In this document: piece after piece, positions 43,840 to 47,002 of the stretch
Layout: every line of letters starts with the position of its first letter
How positions within the stretch are numbered: position 1 is the stretch's first letter
From: an uncultured Lachnospiraceae bacterium
GTDB lineage: Bacteria; Bacillota; Clostridia; Lachnospirales; Lachnospiraceae
Assembly (NCBI GenBank): GCA_947630085.1
Contig: CANRGP010000005.1
Location: 1-47,002, forward strand
Direction of reading: 5' to 3'
DNA: 47,002 nt
Notes under the pieces: generated by a model
The model's input: the letters and a program-made list of their open reading frames with translations, nothing else
Databases searched by the model: none
Told to the model about the DNA's origin: nothing
Made by a program: the position numbers and the translations under genes

Positions 43840-45846
43840 ATGAAAAAATGGATTCGTAGAGTACAGTTTGCGGCGGCAGCCCTGTTCAGCATGATCGTGA
43901 TCGCGGGATGCAGCAGCTCGGGCTCTGTCGTCACGACACAGCTTCAGATCAATAAAGACCTTTCCGGCGTCCGCGCTATGGATGTTTCCATCGACGGCAC
44001 GGTGTTCTCCGAGTATTTTAACGGGGATATAGAGACACTGAACGCGGTGATCACGCAGGAGTGCCCGGAAGAGCTGACCTGGTCTTATGAGAATGTGGAC
44101 GGAACGGACACATATCATGTGGAGCTCGCATTTTCTTCCCCGGAGGATTATAAGAAAAAGGTTGAATCCATTCTGGGAAGCGAGCAGACTCTGGAGCTCT
44201 CCGCTCCGGATTCCGTATGGGTGACGGGCTTCCGCGTCAGTGAGGGCTTCACGACGCTGGATCTGCTGGAGTTTATGGAGAGCGCGCTTGTGGATCAGGG
44301 GCTTGTGGATTCCAGCAATTCTTCGTATATCTTTTCCAGCGGCCAGAGCAGTGTGGTTTTTAACGGAGAGACATACAGTGCGTACGATTATATTCAGCTG
44401 AATGAGATCGAATATCTGCCGCTGGACAAGGTGGATATCCTGACGGAGGTAAACGGGGCGGACAGCTTCAACAGGAGCTTCATCATCTACATTCCGCGGA
44501 CATCCATGAGCCAGAAGCAGGAAGAGATCGAAGCGTATTTAAACGGAAATGTTCCGGCGGGAGCATCCTCGGAGTGGGGCGTCTATGAGGACGGAACCAC
44601 TATGACGATCACCGGCAAGAACATGAATCTGGCCGAACTGAATGAGTTTAACGCCGGAGTCCTCACCACGGAGGGCAATGCGGTGACTGTGTCCGGACGG
44701 GAAAGTGATGAAGGGATCTTCACGTTCGCAAATGCTTTCCGGGAGGATATGGATCTGAGCGCCTACGGAGGAAACGAGTACGGAACAGTGACTACCGGCT
44801 ATTATGTGAAGGTGGCCGACGGCCTGGAGATGACTACGGATTATGATGCATCCAGCTTCTTTTATCTGAACGAGGACAACGATACCTATCAGGGATACGG
44901 CTGCGCCTATGACAGCAGGACGAGTCTTCTGACTGTGGAGGCACTGATCAAGAAGTCCTATCAGATCGTCCGTGCGGACGTGACCACGCAGATAAATGGG
45001 AAGGATGATTTTGAAAGGACGCTTTCCTTCACCCTGGGTCAGACCCCGGCGCAGGAGGAGCAGGACAGGATCCTGGCTGCGATGAATGACAGGATCGCGC
45101 AGATCGAGAGGGAGGAAGATCTTCCCCTGCTGGAAACTTTCCAGACCGACGAGGGTGAATTTGGACTGACGGTTATCCAGAACGGCGATGCGGAGACGAT
45201 CCAGGAAGACAGCAATGCGGTATTCGGCGGAAACACGGCGCTCGGAAGAGCTCAGAAGAAGGGATTTCTTTCTGTCCGGAACCGTTTCGGGTTCTATGAG
45301 AACTTTACTTATGAAGATTTCCTCCAGTCTGCCGCCGACGGCTTTACAATAACCTATACGGTCAAGCCGGGCAGCCTCTCCAGCTTCAGCACCAGGATTT
45401 CCGACGAGACAAACGAGGCGCTTGCGATCGCGGGCCAGACCATGACCGTCAAAGGAGGAAGCGCTGTATACGAGACTCCGTATAAGGGAGTTTCGGTCAC
45501 ACTGTCCGGTTATACGTGGAACATAGCGGCTATCGTTATCTGGATCCTTTTGATAGCGGCGCTGGCCGGTCTGATCATCGGACTGGCGGTTACGGGTGTC
45601 TTTGCCTCGATCCTCCGGGATCTGAAAACGCTGAAGGAGAAATCGGATGCCGCCAGACAGCAGAAGCTGGCAGCGGCAGCCGCGATGCAGGCTTCGCAGC
45701 AGTATGCGGCCGCAAACCCGCAGGATCAGGCGCTGCAGGAAGCGGCGGCTTCCGGCGCGCCGGCAGCTTTCTGTCCGGAATGCGGGCAGCCGAATCCCTC
45801 CGGTGCGGCTTTCTGTGAGAATTGCGGGGCAAAGCTTACGGACTAG
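43840..45846 (+). CDS. Large lipoprotein with C-terminal TM and zinc ribbon
   Basis: 668 residues. Lipoprotein signal MKKWIRR...VIAGC with lipidated Cys24, then about 540 residues of beta-rich extracellular sequence with a repeated lipoprotein-type domain (VTTQLQINKDLSGVRAMDVS). One TM at about 565-592 (IAAIVIWILLIAALAG) follows, then a basic/Gln/Ala-rich cytosolic tail and a terminal zinc ribbon (FCPECGQPNPSG, FCENCGAKL). The protein is therefore lipid-anchored outside and crosses the membrane to a cytosolic zinc ribbon. I do not recognise a characterised homologue. The sigma factor gene starts 12 nt later. Confidence 0.82.
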   Translation: MKKWIRRVQFAAAALFSMIVIAGCSSSGSVVTTQLQINKDLSGVRAMDVSIDGTVFSEYFNGDIETLNAVITQECPEELTWSYENVDGTDTYHVELAFSSPEDYKKKVESILGSEQTLELSAPDSVWVTGFRVSEGFTTLDLLEFMESALVDQGLVDSSNSSYIFSSGQSSVVFNGETYSAYDYIQLNEIEYLPLDKVDILTEVNGADSFNRSFIIYIPRTSMSQKQEEIEAYLNGNVPAGASSEWGVYEDGTTMTITGKNMNLAELNEFNAGVLTTEGNAVTVSGRESDEGIFTFANAFREDMDLSAYGGNEYGTVTTGYYVKVADGLEMTTDYDASSFFYLNEDNDTYQGYGCAYDSRTSLLTVEALIKKSYQIVRADVTTQINGKDDFERTLSFTLGQTPAQEEQDRILAAMNDRIAQIEREEDLPLLETFQTDEGEFGLTVIQNGDAETIQEDSNAVFGGNTALGRAQKKGFLSVRNRFGFYENFTYEDFLQSAADGFTITYTVKPGSLSSFSTRISDETNEALAIAGQTMTVKGGSAVYETPYKGVSVTLSGYTWNIAAIVIWILLIAALAGLIIGLAVTGVFASILRDLKTLKEKSDAARQQKLAAAAAMQASQQYAAANPQDQALQEAAASGAPAAFCPECGQPNPSGAAFCENCGAKLTD

Positions 45847-45858
45847 GAGGAAAAGGGG

Positions 45859-47002
45859 ATGGAGAGCAGTATTGGACAGCTGGTGCTGCGGGCCAGAATG
45901 AACGACCAGCAGGCGATCAATGAACTTTATGGGAGGACATCAAGGAAGGCGTATTTTGTTGCCAGGCAGATCCTGTCCGACGAGGATGAGATCGCGGACG
46001 TGATGCAGGATGCCTATGTGAAGGCCCTCAGCAGTCTGCAGACCCTGAAGGACCCGGAAAAATTCCAGGGCTGGATTGATACCATTGTGGTCAACAAATG
46101 CAAAGACTGTCTGAAAAAGAAAAAGCCCATTTTGTTCAGTGAGCTGGAGAGCGACAGCGAGAACGACTCTCCCCTGGAGCTTGAAGATACACGAACGGAT
46201 TTTTCTCCGGAGGCTTCGGTCGATTACAGCGAGACAAAGCGCCTGGTGCGTGAGATGATCGACCGGCTTCCGGAAGATCAGAAAATGTGCCTGCTTCTCT
46301 ATTATTATGAAGAAAAAAGCGTAAATGAGATCGCCCAGATCCTGGAGTGCTCGCCCAATACGGTGAAAAGCCGTCTGAATTATGCCAGAAAGAGTATTAG
46401 GACACAGGTAGAGGATCTGGAAAAGAAAGGAACAAAGCTTTACTGTGCTCCGCTTGTGCCGTTCCTTTACTGGTTCTTCCGTCAGTCCGTTTTGGACGCG
46501 CTCGGCCAGGGTATGGCAGCTGTGGGTACCGCCGCGGCGGGAGCCGGTATGGCCGGAGGAACCGTGGCGGGTATGGCGGGAGGCGTCTTGTCCGCCGGAA
46601 CGGCGGCTTCGTATACCGGCGCGGCAAAAAGCGCGGCAGCGGCAGGTGCGGCGGGAAGTACGGCAGCAGCGGGCATGGCGGGAGGCGCCTTGTCCGCCGG
46701 AACGGCGGCTTCGTATACCGGCGCGGCAAAAAGCGTGACAGCGTCAGGTATGGCGGGAAGTACGGCAGCGGCGGGTGCGGCGAGAAGCGCTTCGCCCGCG
46801 CCGGGAACTGCTCCGCAGTACGGGCAGCCGCAGGCCCCGTATCAGACGACACCGCAAGGGGCGGGTCAGGCTCCGATCCAGCCGCAGTACGGCCAGGGCG
46901 GCCCGCAGTACAGCCAGCCGCAGGCACCGTACCAGACGATACCGCAGGGGGCGGGCCAGGTTCCGATTCAGCCGCAGTACGGGCAGGGCGGCCCGCAGTA
47001 CG
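45859..47002 (+). CDS. ECF sigma factor with long repetitive C-terminal extension (3' partial)
   Basis: AGGAGG (45845-45850) is 8 nt before ATG 45859. The frame is open to the window end, so 381 codons are visible and the gene continues. Residues about 1-190 are a sigma-70 family ECF factor: region 2 (DEIADVMQDAYVKALSSLQ) and region 4 (LPEDQKMCLLLYYYEEKSVN, NTVKSRLNYARKSIR). After them come a hydrophobic segment (LYCAPLVPFLYWFFRQ), an Ala/Gly-rich region with two 34-residue repeats, then 30-residue Pro/Gln/Tyr/Gly repeats. Ordinary ECF factors end soon after region 4. It may be membrane-tethered and respond to the upstream zinc-ribbon proteins. That is inference. Confidence 0.85.
   Translation, partial: MESSIGQLVLRARMNDQQAINELYGRTSRKAYFVARQILSDEDEIADVMQDAYVKALSSLQTLKDPEKFQGWIDTIVVNKCKDCLKKKKPILFSELESDSENDSPLELEDTRTDFSPEASVDYSETKRLVREMIDRLPEDQKMCLLLYYYEEKSVNEIAQILECSPNTVKSRLNYARKSIRTQVEDLEKKGTKLYCAPLVPFLYWFFRQSVLDALGQGMAAVGTAAAGAGMAGGTVAGMAGGVLSAGTAASYTGAAKSAAAAGAAGSTAAAGMAGGALSAGTAASYTGAAKSVTASGMAGSTAAAGAARSASPAPGTAPQYGQPQAPYQTTPQGAGQAPIQPQYGQGGPQYSQPQAPYQTIPQGAGQVPIQPQYGQGGPQY
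46573..46776 (+). repeat. 102-bp tandem repeat, two copies, in the sigma factor gene
   Basis: Units 46573-46674 and 46675-46776 encode 34-residue Ala/Gly repeats starting MAGG and containing LSAGTAASYTGAAKS. The high identity suggests recent duplication. Confidence 0.85.
46825..47002 (+). repeat. 90-bp tandem repeat running off the window end
   Basis: Units start at 46825 and 46915, 30 codons each, encoding QPQAPYQT and QPQYGQGGPQY segments. At least two copies, the second incomplete here. Confidence 0.85.

Overview
The window is a GC-rich, gene-dense Firmicutes chromosome segment. Spo0A, a CIRCE element, BceAB-type genes, a ThiT gene behind a TPP riboswitch, strong AGGAGG ribosome sites, an FchA/FolD pair and a DUF5721-like protein together suggest an anaerobic spore-forming clostridium, most likely a Lachnospiraceae member. 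That placement is inference from gene content. I see no IS element, prophage, CRISPR array, tRNA or rRNA.

Layout. (1) 1-6241: an operon with a solute-binding protein carrying an extra N-terminal region (5' end outside the window), two MalF/MalG-type permeases, a 21-codon overlapping ORF, a long coiled-coil HlyD-type adaptor and a one-TM protein resembling the MacB extracytoplasmic core. (2) 6335-9835: a MATE exporter, then leftward methionine aminopeptidase with a SEC-C motif and a choloylglycine-hydrolase-family enzyme. (3) 9955-16883: arginine biosynthesis, argG leftward and argC-GNAT-FakA_C-like-argJ-argB-argD rightward, with similar ARG-box-like motifs over both divergent promoters. (4) 16917-20156: acetamidase/formamidase, a ferredoxin-like protein, then fchA-folD, where FolD lacks the cyclohydrolase residues that FchA would supply. 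(5) 20260-24635: ThiT under a TPP riboswitch (leftward), a YdcZ-like transporter, ComEA, an OmpR-type regulator, RlmH and a DUF362 protein. (6) 24647-29307: a BceRS-AB peptide-sensing and detoxification module whose kinase gene has an in-frame TAG. (7) 29422-35218: DegV, Spo0A, glycogen synthase, a divergent PAP2 protein, a HAD phosphatase and a PrsA-like lipoprotein. (8) 35233-40043: M18 aminopeptidase (leftward), DUF5721-like protein, thymidine kinase and CIRCE-controlled htpG.

(9) 40205-47002 is the most novel part: a YARHG membrane protein, a TcaA/YvbJ-like zinc-ribbon membrane protein, a zinc-ribbon multi-TM protein, a small NTF2-like anchored protein, a large lipoprotein with a C-terminal TM and zinc ribbon, and an ECF sigma factor with a long repetitive C-terminal extension that runs off the window. 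Shared zinc ribbons and P/Q/G/Y-rich tandem-repeat linkers suggest one uncharacterised envelope-sensing system.
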